This document shows positions 7,569 to 15,702 of a stretch of DNA of 32,954 nt, piece after piece. Source of the stretch: Deltaproteobacteria bacterium (GTDB lineage Bacteria; Myxococcota_A; Polyangia; GCA-2747355); the NCBI GenBank assembly GCA_019314525.1, contig JAFCZD010000018.1, positions 1 to 32,954 on the forward strand, written 5' to 3'. How positions within the stretch are numbered: position 1 is the first letter of the stretch; each line of letters begins with the position of its first letter. The notes under the pieces were generated by a model. It was not told the DNA's origin and did no database searches. It saw only the letters and a list, made by a program, of their open reading frames with translations. Both the position numbers and the translations under genes were made by a program.

Positions 7569-9110
7569 ATGAAGCTCATCCATTTGATGTCGATTGCCTT
7601 GGCGTTTTGGGCCGTGGGTTGTTCAAACGGCATTCTCCAAAACGCTGGGGGCGACAGCTCCACCAGCCACATCAAGAACGATGGCGGCGACGGTTTGATT
7701 GACAGCGCCGCCGGAGGTGGCGACTCAGGGCTCGAGGACGCTAATAAGGCTACAGACGCTAATAAGGCTACAGATACAATTCTTAGGGACACCACGCCTC
7801 TTAGCGACACCACGCCGGGCCCCACAACAACGGTTCACCCGGTGGAGATCGACGAGATCCTCTACAACCCCGGCATGGGCTTCGCCGACTTCCACTTCGG
7901 CGGGAGCAACCCACCCGCGCTAGAAGAGTACCCCCGATCGACCGTGGCCTACTTCCGTTGGTCCTGGGCTGAGCTCGAGCCAGTCGAGGGGCAGTACAAC
8001 TTCGCCCTAGTGGACGGCGTCATCAGCCAGGCCGCCGCCAAGGGCGAAACGCTAGCCTTTCGCATCATGACTGACTATCAGTCCGGACCGCCCCAGTGGC
8101 TGCTGGACAAGGGCGTAGGAGGCGTCGTGGAGAGCGAGGGCACGTTCCCAGACCACAACGATTCGGTCTTCCTGGACTACCATGAGAGATTGCTCAGGGC
8201 CTTCGGAAAGCGCTACTCAGGCTCACCGAGCATCGACCACGTGGACATCGGCTCAGTGGGCTGCTGGGGCGAGTGGAACACGGCCTGCTGCACTGGGGCG
8301 CAGACTGCCACCTGCGAACAGTACTTCCCCACTGAAGCCAACCAGAAAGCCATTATCGATCAGTACATTGATGCCTTCCCCAACACTCCTTTGGCGATAC
8401 CCATCGGTGGTCTGGTTGAGTACGCCATATCCAAGGGCTCTGGTTGGCGCGGCGACTGCTTCGGCGACTATGGCAACACCGACCCCACGTGGAACCATAT
8501 GGAAAACCTCTATGGCCCGGCTGTGCAGAACCCGGTGATTGGGGAGGCGTGGAAGACGGCTCCAGTCCAGTTCGAGGTCTGCTGGGTAATTCAGACATGG
8601 TACGACTTGGGCTTCGACATCGATCTGATCTTCCAAAAGGGCCTTGAATGGCATGTTTCGGTGCTGAACGGAAAATCCTCTCCAATCCCTCTGGATTGGC
8701 GTCCCGCCGTGGAGGCGTTTCAGAAGAAGCTCGGCTACCGAATGGTCCTGACCACTTTGACCCATAGCTCCGAAAGCACTCCTGGCAGTACTCTCGAATT
8801 GCAAGCGGGATGGAACAACAAGGGCGTCGCTCCAATCTACCAGCCATGGCCCCTTGCCTACCGCCTCCGCTCAACATCAGGTCAGATCGCCGCCCAATGG
8901 GCCAGCACCGCAAATCTCATGACCTGGCTCCCAGGCCCCCATCAAGTGGACGACACGTTCACCCTCCCGCCTGGCATTCCTCCGTCCACCTACTCTCTTG
9001 ACGTCGCCATCCTGACGAAGGATGGAGCCCAGGCTTACGTCGACCTCGCCATCGAAGGCCGACGCGCTGACCAGTGGTATCCAGTATCGGACGTTCTAGT
9101 CCGGAACTAG
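7569..9110 (+). CDS. Lipoprotein with a glycoside-hydrolase-like barrel and DUF4832-like C-terminus
   Basis: The 513-residue product starts MKLIHLMSIALAFWAVGC, a lipoprotein signal ending in a VGC lipobox. An Asp/Thr-rich linker containing a duplicated ANKATD unit follows. The main domain starts at ILYNPGMGFADFHFGG and has strands and loops typical of GH-superfamily TIM barrels, such as STVAYFRWSWAELEPVEGQY and ETLAFRIM. Its acidic residues include HVDIGSVGCWGEWN and PVIGEAW, candidates for the catalytic pair. The C-terminal beta domain (GVAPIYQPWPLAYRL, LMTWLPG) resembles DUF4832, which accompanies such barrels. A surface enzyme acting on polysaccharide is likely; the substrate is unknown. 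The start at 7569 is preferred over an upstream in-frame codon at 7533 because of the signal peptide. Confidence 0.8.
   Translation: MKLIHLMSIALAFWAVGCSNGILQNAGGDSSTSHIKNDGGDGLIDSAAGGGDSGLEDANKATDANKATDTILRDTTPLSDTTPGPTTTVHPVEIDEILYNPGMGFADFHFGGSNPPALEEYPRSTVAYFRWSWAELEPVEGQYNFALVDGVISQAAAKGETLAFRIMTDYQSGPPQWLLDKGVGGVVESEGTFPDHNDSVFLDYHERLLRAFGKRYSGSPSIDHVDIGSVGCWGEWNTACCTGAQTATCEQYFPTEANQKAIIDQYIDAFPNTPLAIPIGGLVEYAISKGSGWRGDCFGDYGNTDPTWNHMENLYGPAVQNPVIGEAWKTAPVQFEVCWVIQTWYDLGFDIDLIFQKGLEWHVSVLNGKSSPIPLDWRPAVEAFQKKLGYRMVLTTLTHSSESTPGSTLELQAGWNNKGVAPIYQPWPLAYRLRSTSGQIAAQWASTANLMTWLPGPHQVDDTFTLPPGIPPSTYSLDVAILTKDGAQAYVDLAIEGRRADQWYPVSDVLVRN
7737..7772 (+). repeat. Two tandem copies of an 18-bp unit
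   Basis: GACGCTAATAAGGCTACA is repeated perfectly at 7737-7754 and 7755-7772. It keeps frame and duplicates six residues of the linker in the lipoprotein gene. Length variation of such linkers by slippage is plausible. Confidence 0.9.
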
Positions 9111-9414
9111 ACACCCCCTTCCCCAAAGCCCTTATGCCTCACCAGAGTCTGGTCTCGTGCAATGGATCGTGGCACAGGTGGGAGCGGTACTGGATCTAGC
9201 TCATCGGCATCGAGTGCTGTAGTGGTAAAGATTGATCTGCTCACAGGTGGCCTGGGAGGGAGGACAATGAAAGATGGTGCGCATAGAGAGGCGCTTGGCC
9301 ACCATCGCATGCGCACCATCGGGCTGGCTGAAGAACGATGGCGGGTTCCGCCACGACGATGGCACTGCTCCCCGTAAATGCGACCACAGGATCACAAGCT
9401 CCACAAGACGACGC
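9111..9414. other. Gene-free interval between convergent genes
   Basis: This gap separates the plus-strand lipoprotein gene from the minus-strand diguanylate cyclase gene. The short frames here have no start signals or recognisable content. The only clear structure is the inverted repeat at 9273-9320. No U-rich intrinsic terminator was found. Confidence 0.5.
9273..9320. repeat. Perfect 12-bp inverted repeat
   Basis: GATGGTGCGCAT at 9273-9284 is the reverse complement of ATGCGCACCATC at 9309-9320, with a 24-base spacer. It lies between convergent genes, so it may form a transcript-end hairpin, but no T-tract follows on either strand. Confidence 0.7.
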
Positions 9415-10884
9415 TCAACCATTGACCACAGCGGGTTGCACGGCGGTGTCCCTATTGTTGTCGCTGGATTCCCTCAAGAGCATGGGTTTGGGATCCTTCT
9501 GGATCGCCACGATATTTCTGCCGGCTTCCTTCGCATAATAGAGCGCCGCATCGGCCGCCGTGACCAGCTCTTCAGGGGCGGAGCACGCCAACATAGGCCA
9601 GGTGGCGATGCCGATGCTCATGGTCACCTTCATCGTCTGGCCTGCATGTTTCACCGTCGTCGTTTCGATTTTTCGGCGGACCCGCTCGGCCATCACGCCA
9701 GCGTCGGCCGCGCCCGTGCCAGGCGCGACAATGATGAACTCCTCACCACCGTAGCGGCAGGCGATATCTCCAGCTCGAACTGCGTCATCGAGCAGGTTGC
9801 CTACCACCCGCAATACCTCATCACCAGCGTCATGCCCATGGGTGTCATTGAAGCGTTTGAAGTGGTCCACGTCCATCATCAACACGCTAAGAGGGACGCC
9901 ATGCCGGATGGAGCGGGAGTACTCCTCGCCAAGCCGTCGCATGCCAAAGCGACGGTTGAGCAGCCCTGTGAGTTCATCGATGGCCGCAAGCTCGGTGAGC
10001 TTGGCGTGCAGCATGGAGTTTTGCAGCGATGGACCGCCCATGGAGGAGACAGCGCTGAGGAACTCGCTGCTGCGACTGTCGAGATCCTCGGCGTCGAGAG
10101 CGAGCACGATCAAGCCCACGGTTCTCCCCTCCGCGCGCAGGGGCACGAGCGCAACATTCTTCGGGCGCAGGGTGCCAAAGGGCGTCGAGAGGGAAAACCA
10201 TGTCATGCCATGGTCGGTGGCGAGCTCGACCTTCCCGTTCTGAATGGCACGCTCAGCCAGGCCCTGGGCGGCGCCCAAGGTCATGGGGAGCTGCTCCCCG
10301 CTGTCGACCCCGCGATGAGCCTTTAGCTTGAAACCAAAACCATCGGAGATATAGATGACACCGGCGGGCGCTTTGCAGCACGACAAAGAGGCGTCAAGCA
10401 GGCCTTCAGCGACGTGATCGAGCTCTGCTGACTGCGAGAGCGTCTCGGCGAGCCCCGTAACCGCAATATCAACACCAACACGATGGGCGATGGCTAAGGT
10501 CAGCTCATTGAAGGCAAGCTCCATATGGCCGATGGCGTCGTTGCTGGTCATCTGGATCAAACAGTCCTCGGTGCACGCAGCGCCGCTGGCTTTGGTCTCC
10601 CCAACCTGCTCCACCACACGCGCCATCTTGGCGGCCACGCGCCTGAGATTTCTCGAAACCACCAGGGAAAAGAGACCATAGTTTGCCCCCCCCACCATCA
10701 GCCCCGCCATGACACAGAGCGTGAAAAAGAGCGGGGATAGCGCCTCCTCCGTGCCGAGAACGAGCCGAGCAAAAGGCGGAAAGACGAGCCCCACCGCCAA
10801 ACCGAAGGCAAGCATGGACACCATCAGGTTTCGAAACACACTGCGTCTTGGGCGACTATCACGGGAAATCGAGGGAGCGGTCAT
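9415..10884 (-). CDS. Membrane-bound GAF-GGDEF diguanylate cyclase
   Basis: The 489-residue protein makes cyclic-di-GMP from two GTP. Two hydrophobic helices (~17-37 and ~47-72) anchor it in the inner membrane, followed by a HAMP-like linker. A GAF-like sensor domain follows (~residues 135-285: HVAEGLLDASLSCCKAPAGV, NVALVPLRAEGRTVGLIVLA). The GGDEF domain begins at AAIDELTGLLNRRFGMRRL. The active-site motif is GGEEF at residues 379-383, and the inhibitory I-site RAGD is at 370-373 with the standard five-residue spacing, so the enzyme should be active and product-inhibited. It starts 42 bases after the end of the ligase gene on the same strand, so read-through from the retron array is possible; a functional link is not shown. 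Confidence 0.93.
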   Translation of the reverse strand: MTAPSISRDSRPRRSVFRNLMVSMLAFGLAVGLVFPPFARLVLGTEEALSPLFFTLCVMAGLMVGGANYGLFSLVVSRNLRRVAAKMARVVEQVGETKASGAACTEDCLIQMTSNDAIGHMELAFNELTLAIAHRVGVDIAVTGLAETLSQSAELDHVAEGLLDASLSCCKAPAGVIYISDGFGFKLKAHRGVDSGEQLPMTLGAAQGLAERAIQNGKVELATDHGMTWFSLSTPFGTLRPKNVALVPLRAEGRTVGLIVLALDAEDLDSRSSEFLSAVSSMGGPSLQNSMLHAKLTELAAIDELTGLLNRRFGMRRLGEEYSRSIRHGVPLSVLMMDVDHFKRFNDTHGHDAGDEVLRVVGNLLDDAVRAGDIACRYGGEEFIIVAPGTGAADAGVMAERVRRKIETTTVKHAGQTMKVTMSIGIATWPMLACSAPEELVTAADAALYYAKEAGRNIVAIQKDPKPMLLRESSDNNRDTAVQPAVVNG

Positions 10885-10926
10885 ACCTAACCCATCGTCA
10901 GATGAGCGTGGATCTTGAGGTAGAGT

Positions 10927-12330
10927 TCAAAACTCCTCGTAGCCCTTTTCGATCTTCGCTTCCGTCAGCACGTCTGCTCGCTCTGCGGCCAGTTTGGCGG
11001 TGCGGAAGCTGATGGTCTCGACCCTCGGTTCACGTCCGACACGCCCCGACGTGATCGTCAGCTTGGCGCCGTGCTGCTCCACCTCCCAGAACCTCACCGA
11101 CTTGCTGCCCTCGAATTGGAGTTGCCGAGACACCTCCTCAACGGGCTTGGGAGGAGTAGCAGGCGGCACAGCGCTGAGATCTGCCACGGGTGCCAGCGCG
11201 GGCTCAGACCCAGCCGCTGAGCCAGTGGCCCCCTTGCCTAACACCGGAATGCTCTCAGGAGGCCAGACCACCTGCTCCCAGCTTAAATCGTGGCGCACAC
11301 CCACATAGGAGGGGAAGCGTGGCACGCCGGCGTCAGTGAGCTCTTGAAAGCGAAACGTCACCAGCGCTCCGATGGCTGGCGGATCTTCTCGCTCAGCATC
11401 AGAAAACCCCGTGCCCACCGAAAAAAGCGTGCCGTCTTTGGCCTCCATGCGCAGCGCCCCAAGGCGCCCTTCGTGCTTGCCCATGCCCGGCAGGTGCTCT
11501 TTCACCCGCCCCTCGGCGTCGTGAAAGCTCTTGACCTTGAGCAGGGTGGCAGAACGCCCAGCGACATAACGCGATGCAGGCTGGCGCAGCATCAGGCCCT
11601 CGCCACCGAGGGCCTCTACACGCGACAGCTCCTCTTGCAGGTGCGTCGCGTCACGACAGCGCTCGTGGGCTACCACATGGGCATACTCAGGTTGGCTCCC
11701 CGCGAAGATGCTCTTGACGTGTTCAAGGCGCTCCTCGAAGCCACCGTCGTGATCGGGCGCGTCAAAGACGAGGTAGCGCACCTCTTTCCAGTGGTCGCTC
11801 TCGTCCTGCCGGCGCACGATGCTGACGGTCTGTTGGAAGCGCTTGCGCCCCACCCAGAGCTCACCGTCGAGAGGCTCCTCGGGCAAGTCGGCGACGAACC
11901 AGGTGGGTGCCCAATACACGTTGCCCTGGCGTGAGAGGAACTGCTGCCCATCCCAATAGGCACGCACGCCGTCGAGCTTTTCGCTGATCCACCAGCCCTC
12001 AATGCGCGTTGATGAATCCCAGCGCTGCGCCAAGAGCACCTTGGGAGCCACGGTGGAGGTCGCGCCTCCAGAGCTTGGCGCTGATAACGCGCCCCCGCCT
12101 GACGTTGGCCGCCGCGCAGGGCCGGTGCTCGGTGCGCCTATCCGCGCCTCTTCGGCCTCAACGCCGCGGTAGGCACGCAGGTGCTTGCAGCTACGCCGCT
12201 CAATCCCCTGGTTTTGAAACTGCCAGGCGGGACAGGTACACGAATAGGCGCCACCGATGTTCTTCAGGGTGTAGGTGCGACCGCCGGAGCCAGGGACTTC
12301 GGCGGCGCCACCATCTTCGAGGTCAGGCAT
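10927..12330 (-). CDS. SWIM - ATP-dependent DNA ligase (LigE-like) - WGR fusion
   Basis: This 467-residue protein has three parts. A SWIM zinc finger has CxC at residues 31/33 and CxH at 48/50. The ligase core keeps every nucleotidyltransferase motif: catalytic Lys118 in SEKLDGVRAYWDG, SRQGN, LDGELW, YLVFDAP, EGLMLR and LLKVKSF, followed by an OB-fold part (YRF-like TFRFQEL). The core closely resembles the small bacterial LigE enzymes, which normally carry a periplasmic signal peptide; here the SWIM finger takes that place, implying a cytoplasmic enzyme. The C-terminal ~65 residues (from RQLQFEGSKSVRFWEVEQ to the end) form a WGR domain, a nucleic-acid-end-binding module in PARPs. The gene starts 12 bases after the WGR-propeller gene in the retron array. 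It probably seals nicks in a DNA substrate selected by SWIM/WGR (inference). Confidence 0.9.
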   Translation of the reverse strand: MPDLEDGGAAEVPGSGGRTYTLKNIGGAYSCTCPAWQFQNQGIERRSCKHLRAYRGVEAEEARIGAPSTGPARRPTSGGGALSAPSSGGATSTVAPKVLLAQRWDSSTRIEGWWISEKLDGVRAYWDGQQFLSRQGNVYWAPTWFVADLPEEPLDGELWVGRKRFQQTVSIVRRQDESDHWKEVRYLVFDAPDHDGGFEERLEHVKSIFAGSQPEYAHVVAHERCRDATHLQEELSRVEALGGEGLMLRQPASRYVAGRSATLLKVKSFHDAEGRVKEHLPGMGKHEGRLGALRMEAKDGTLFSVGTGFSDAEREDPPAIGALVTFRFQELTDAGVPRFPSYVGVRHDLSWEQVVWPPESIPVLGKGATGSAAGSEPALAPVADLSAVPPATPPKPVEEVSRQLQFEGSKSVRFWEVEQHGAKLTITSGRVGREPRVETISFRTAKLAAERADVLTEAKIEKGYEEF

Positions 12331-12342
12331 ATGTGTTCACAA

Positions 12343-13764
12343 CTACTCGAGCTTCTGAATCTCGCCATAGGCGCGGTAGAAGCCACCCCGAGACGATTCG
12401 CGCAGCTCGTTGACCACATAGCGCGCGCCCTCTTCGCGGAGGTTCTTCGGGAACTGCACGTTCCAGCCCTCGTAGCCCTCGGTGATGACGCGCACACGCA
12501 GCTTCGAGCCTTCTTTGTAGCACTCAACGATGATGCCCTCGCCCGCGTCGCTGACAGTCTGCACCGCGTCGGTGACCCGGGCCGCTTCGGCCTCGGCGGG
12601 GGCCTTGATGCTCTTGGCCTTGGGCACCTTGCCCTCTTGGGCGGCCTGAATCGCCGCTGAGCTGGCGTCAACGCATGCCAAGATGCCGTCGGAGGTCACC
12701 ACATAGAGTCGGTCACGAAAATACTGCATAGACAGCGCCGAACCACAGCCTGTGGCCAGCTTCCAGAGGCGCTCCCCATCTTCGCCGAAGCAATAGATCG
12801 ATGATGAGCTGTCCCCGGCGAAGACATATTTTCCATCCTCAGCGGCGGCGCAGGAGTAGACTGTATCATCGCACCTATAGGTCTTGCCCTTTTCGCCCTT
12901 CTTGTTGAACTGCTGCACCACGTCGTTGGACGTGGCGGCGTAGACCGTGGACTCCTCCTGCCAACCGAAGAGCACAGAGCCGCTGGTCTTTTCGTGCCAG
13001 ATCTCCTCGCCATCCTCCCAATCGTACATGGTCACACCGGCGGAGTGACCGTGCCACACGCCGATCTCGTCACAGCGCACCATCCAACCACGATCGCCCT
13101 GGCTCTTTTTGCTCCACTGCGATTCGTCTTCGTGGTTGACGATGGTCACGTTGCCGTTGGCGTCCGCCACCCCAAGGACACCATCGTTGATGTCGATCCA
13201 GTAGATGTCGACGTCGTCCTTGATCTGGTAGGCCACCATGGGGCTCTTGCTGCTCAGGTCGTAGACGTTCCCGTCATCGCAACCCGCGTAGAGCCAGTCA
13301 TCATCAGCCACGATGCACTTAACGCCATCAGGCAGCTTGAACTGATTGCGCACCTGTCCATCGTGGTCGAGGCGGAAGGCACGCCCGGCCTGCGTGCCTG
13401 CCCACACGGAGGCCTCGTCGACAAAGATGCCAAAGGTGGAGGCACCGGTGGCAAAACGCCAGAGGATCGGTGATTGGTTGGATTTTGATTTCTTGCTCGT
13501 GGTGGCCCGTCGCGTGACGGCGCGCTTTGCGCGCCCGCCCATCACGGCCTCCGCGTAGCCTTTCTTCGTCTTCGATTTGAGCTTCTTTGCGGCCTCGGCT
13601 TGGGCCTTTTCCGCCGTCGGGAAGGTCTTGAGCTGCGCCTGCCCCTTGTCACCAATGCGCCCGTAGCGCACCTTCAGCTCACAACCATCGACGATCACTT
13701 CGTAGAATTTATGAGCCCCACCGCCCTCTTGAGACAGCTCCAGATAGGTCTTTTCCTCCGCCAT
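12343..13764 (-). CDS. WGR domain plus beta-propeller protein
   Basis: The 473-residue protein opens with a WGR domain (~residues 18-72: KFYEVIVDGCELKVRYGRIG, ending KTKKGYAEA). In the signature, Trp is replaced by Tyr (YGR). A basic Ser/Lys/Arg linker leads to WD40/PQQ-like propeller repeats (~residues 98-385) with recurring phrases such as VWAGTQAGRAFRL, LYAGCDDGNVYDL, VYAATSNDVVQQF and VFAGDSSSSIYCF. A C-terminal domain (~410-473, including YEGWNVQFPKNLREEGARYV) is not identified. No catalytic site is seen. It follows the retron RT by 53 bases, has an AGGAGGG before the ATG, and is followed after 12 bases by the SWIM-ligase gene, so the two are almost certainly co-expressed. A DNA-end-sensing or scaffold role is inferred. 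Confidence 0.88.
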   Translation of the reverse strand: MAEEKTYLELSQEGGGAHKFYEVIVDGCELKVRYGRIGDKGQAQLKTFPTAEKAQAEAAKKLKSKTKKGYAEAVMGGRAKRAVTRRATTSKKSKSNQSPILWRFATGASTFGIFVDEASVWAGTQAGRAFRLDHDGQVRNQFKLPDGVKCIVADDDWLYAGCDDGNVYDLSSKSPMVAYQIKDDVDIYWIDINDGVLGVADANGNVTIVNHEDESQWSKKSQGDRGWMVRCDEIGVWHGHSAGVTMYDWEDGEEIWHEKTSGSVLFGWQEESTVYAATSNDVVQQFNKKGEKGKTYRCDDTVYSCAAAEDGKYVFAGDSSSSIYCFGEDGERLWKLATGCGSALSMQYFRDRLYVVTSDGILACVDASSAAIQAAQEGKVPKAKSIKAPAEAEAARVTDAVQTVSDAGEGIIVECYKEGSKLRVRVITEGYEGWNVQFPKNLREEGARYVVNELRESSRGGFYRAYGEIQKLE

Positions 13765-13817
13765 GTCATTCCCTCCTGCGCTTGGGCGCGGCTCTCAATG
13801 TAGAACTGAGGGTGGAA

Positions 13818-15404
13818 CTAGAAAACCTTCCACCACTTTTCCTTCTTCTTCTTTGATGGTGCTTCGGTGGGCGCTGTGGGTGGCGCCTCGACCACCGGGG
13901 CCTGGGCAGCCGCTGCGGGTGCCTCAGCTGCCGGCCTTGGGCCGCCACCACCGCCGCTACCGCCGCTACCACCACGCGGAGGTGTGGGCTTTTTGCCGTA
14001 GCGTGCCACCAACTTCCGTGTGCGCTCTTGCAAGAGCTGCCCCTTTTCGGGATCCACCATCACCACATAGTTGGCGAAGCCCTCCACCGCGGCGATCACA
14101 TCATCGCCTTCGTCAGCCACGGCGCGGCCCCAACGTTTGCCTGCAGGGCCGTCCTTTTCTAGCTGAAAGAGGGTGGCACGAAAACGCCGCAGCACATCGC
14201 GCGCGAGGCTCGGTCTGTCGCCGTTGACGACGATGCCGGTGACCTCTTGGCGGCGCCCGCGACGCAGCACACGCGTCTTCTTGGGGTGAACAACAAAGCC
14301 CTCCTCGGCCACCACATGGCGCACACGACGCAAGAGCCTGCCCGCGTCGGCGTCCGCGCCTTGAGCAGAAAACGACAGATCGTCGGCGTAGCGTGTGTAA
14401 TGAAAGCCGAGGGCGGTGGCGATGGAAGTAAGGCGCGCGTCGAGGGCACGGCAGATCAAGTTGGTGATGGCCGGGCTGGTAGGCGCGCCCTGAGGTAACA
14501 AGCGCTCCTCGAGGGCCACATAGTATGTCGCGCCATCGAGTTCGAGCTCGGTGACCTCGGGCTCGGTGCAGAGCAAACCGAAGATCGTCGCTACCTGCTC
14601 GCTGTAGCCGAGGGAGCGAAAGAGCCCCTTCACCCGTCGATAGGAGACGGTAGGGAAGAAGTTTTCGAGGTCGAGGTTGACGAGCACCGTTGGCTGCAAA
14701 TGCCCGGTGGCATTGGAGACAATAGAGCGCCCTCCCACGAAACCATGGGCGGCCTCGTGCAGGGGCACCTTGGCAAGGACATGGTCGAGGATCCAGCGTT
14801 GGGCTTCTTTGAGCCGCGGCAGGGGCGCTGAGATGTGACGCTCACCGCCTGTGCGCTTGGGAATACTGAAGCGCATATAGTTGGTGGTCTTGGAGGTGGT
14901 ACGAGTGAACGCGAAGCGCCGCAGCTCCCCCATGGACAAGCCCATGGTCTGAGCCACGGCGGCGGCATCAGCGAAGCTCGGCAGCCCTTGGCCTGCAAGC
15001 TTGGTGGCGTCCAGCTTGATATCGGAGAGCCCCGCCGAGATGCCCTCGCCAAGGTAGACGATCTCTCGTCCCTTGCGCTCCTTCCAGGCCTCAGCGCGCT
15101 CACGGCGCTCACGCAACCGCCGCTCTTTGGTCTCCTTCTGCTTTCTTCGCGACTCCACCATGCGGCGCTTGCGCGCCTCCCTCTTGAGGGCGTCAACATT
15201 GCTCAGGCGTGACTGTTCTGTGCGCAGCGAGCGCAGTCGACCTTCGAGTTCGCCACGACGGCGAATCTCATCGGCGGGGTCCTCAGGAAGCACACCCGCC
15301 TGTGGCCAGAAGCCCAGACGGATCATCTCCTCGAGGATCACTGAGTCTTTGGAGCTCTCGCGGATGCGGTCGTAGAGCTCTTGGCGGCTGCTGGGTCGGG
15401 ACAT
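13818..15404 (-). CDS. Retron reverse transcriptase
   Basis: This enzyme copies the adjacent msr-msd RNA into a branched msDNA. Residues 1-170 form a highly basic N-terminal extension, as in the long Mx162-type myxobacterial RTs. The RT fold follows, with retron hallmarks NATGH (NAxxH, residues 231-235), DLENFFPTV, QGAPTSP (from residue 305), catalytic YADD (339-342) and region Y VTG (388-390). The last ~60 residues are unusual: a Gly/Pro/Ala-rich tail ending KKKKEKWWKVF. The ATG at 15404 gives 528 residues and follows a purine-rich GAAGAGAG. A TTG at 15452 would add 16 residues and is less likely. The a2 repeat of the RNA lies 58 bases upstream. High confidence as a retron RT. Confidence 0.96.
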   Translation of the reverse strand: MSRPSSRQELYDRIRESSKDSVILEEMIRLGFWPQAGVLPEDPADEIRRRGELEGRLRSLRTEQSRLSNVDALKREARKRRMVESRRKQKETKERRLRERRERAEAWKERKGREIVYLGEGISAGLSDIKLDATKLAGQGLPSFADAAAVAQTMGLSMGELRRFAFTRTTSKTTNYMRFSIPKRTGGERHISAPLPRLKEAQRWILDHVLAKVPLHEAAHGFVGGRSIVSNATGHLQPTVLVNLDLENFFPTVSYRRVKGLFRSLGYSEQVATIFGLLCTEPEVTELELDGATYYVALEERLLPQGAPTSPAITNLICRALDARLTSIATALGFHYTRYADDLSFSAQGADADAGRLLRRVRHVVAEEGFVVHPKKTRVLRRGRRQEVTGIVVNGDRPSLARDVLRRFRATLFQLEKDGPAGKRWGRAVADEGDDVIAAVEGFANYVVMVDPEKGQLLQERTRKLVARYGKKPTPPRGGSGGSGGGGGPRPAAEAPAAAAQAPVVEAPPTAPTEAPSKKKKEKWWKVF

Positions 15405-15462
15405 GGCGCTCTCTTCGGCGCGAACTTCGCAACGAGGAAAAATAGCGGACAATCAAAAAAAT

Positions 15463-15475
15463 GACGGAGAGAGCG
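15463..15475 (-). repeat. Retron a2 repeat
   Basis: Plus-strand GACGGAGAGAGCG is the exact reverse complement of the a1 repeat at 15703-15715. Pairing of a1 with a2 closes the RNA and primes reverse transcription in retrons. Confidence 0.9.
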
Positions 15476-15635
15476 CGACCACCGGGTCAGAGTTCCTTCG
15501 AAAGACGCCCGGGACTAGATCGTCTCAACTCCAGCCGGTACGCCCTGGTAGTGGCTCATCGGATTCACGGAATCCAACCGCCGATAGCACTACCAGGGCA
15601 GTACCGGCACAGTTAAGAGCGAGCTAGTGAAGCAT
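15476..15635 (+). other. Predicted msDNA (reverse-transcribed region)
   Basis: Reverse transcription starts beside a2 and runs toward msr, so the single-stranded DNA product has plus-strand sequence beginning near 15476. If the RNA moiety is about 70-80 nt, as in Mx162, the DNA ends around 15630, giving about 150-160 nt. The exact 3' end is a guess. Confidence 0.5.
15534..15608 (-). other. Long msd stem-loop
   Basis: GCCGGTAC (15534-15541) pairs with GTACCGGC (15601-15608). GCCCTGGTAGTG (15542-15553) pairs with CACTACCAGGGC (15588-15599), leaving one bulged base at 15600. The stem continues with 2 and 5 more pairs interrupted by single-base bulges at 15554 and 15557, up to a loop at 15563-15580. 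A near-perfect stem of this length is the signature of msd. Confidence 0.93.
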
Positions 15636-15702
15636 GAAAAACCACTCGGCAAAGACGGCGATCCACCGCCCAGAATGCAAAGTCGTCTGACTTCGGCCAC
15701 CA

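Noticed and set aside
9094-9110. Near-palindrome TCTAGTCCGGAACTAGA at the end of the lipoprotein gene as a terminator
   Set aside because: It overlaps the stop codon, has short arms with an offset centre, and lacks a T-tract.
9274-10326. 350-residue open frame on the plus strand
   Set aside because: It lies antisense to the diguanylate cyclase gene, whose GGEEF and I-site motifs prove the minus strand is coding. Long shadow frames are expected at this GC content.
13818-15404. Group II intron or diversity-generating reverse transcriptase
   Set aside because: NAxxH and VTG motifs plus the adjacent a1/a2-bounded RNA identify a retron; no maturase domain or template/variable repeat pair was seen.
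15405-15452. TTG start at 15452 for the reverse transcriptase
   Set aside because: The ATG at 15404 has a purine-rich ribosome site and leaves a normal gap to the a2 repeat; the extra 16 residues begin only 10 bases from a2.
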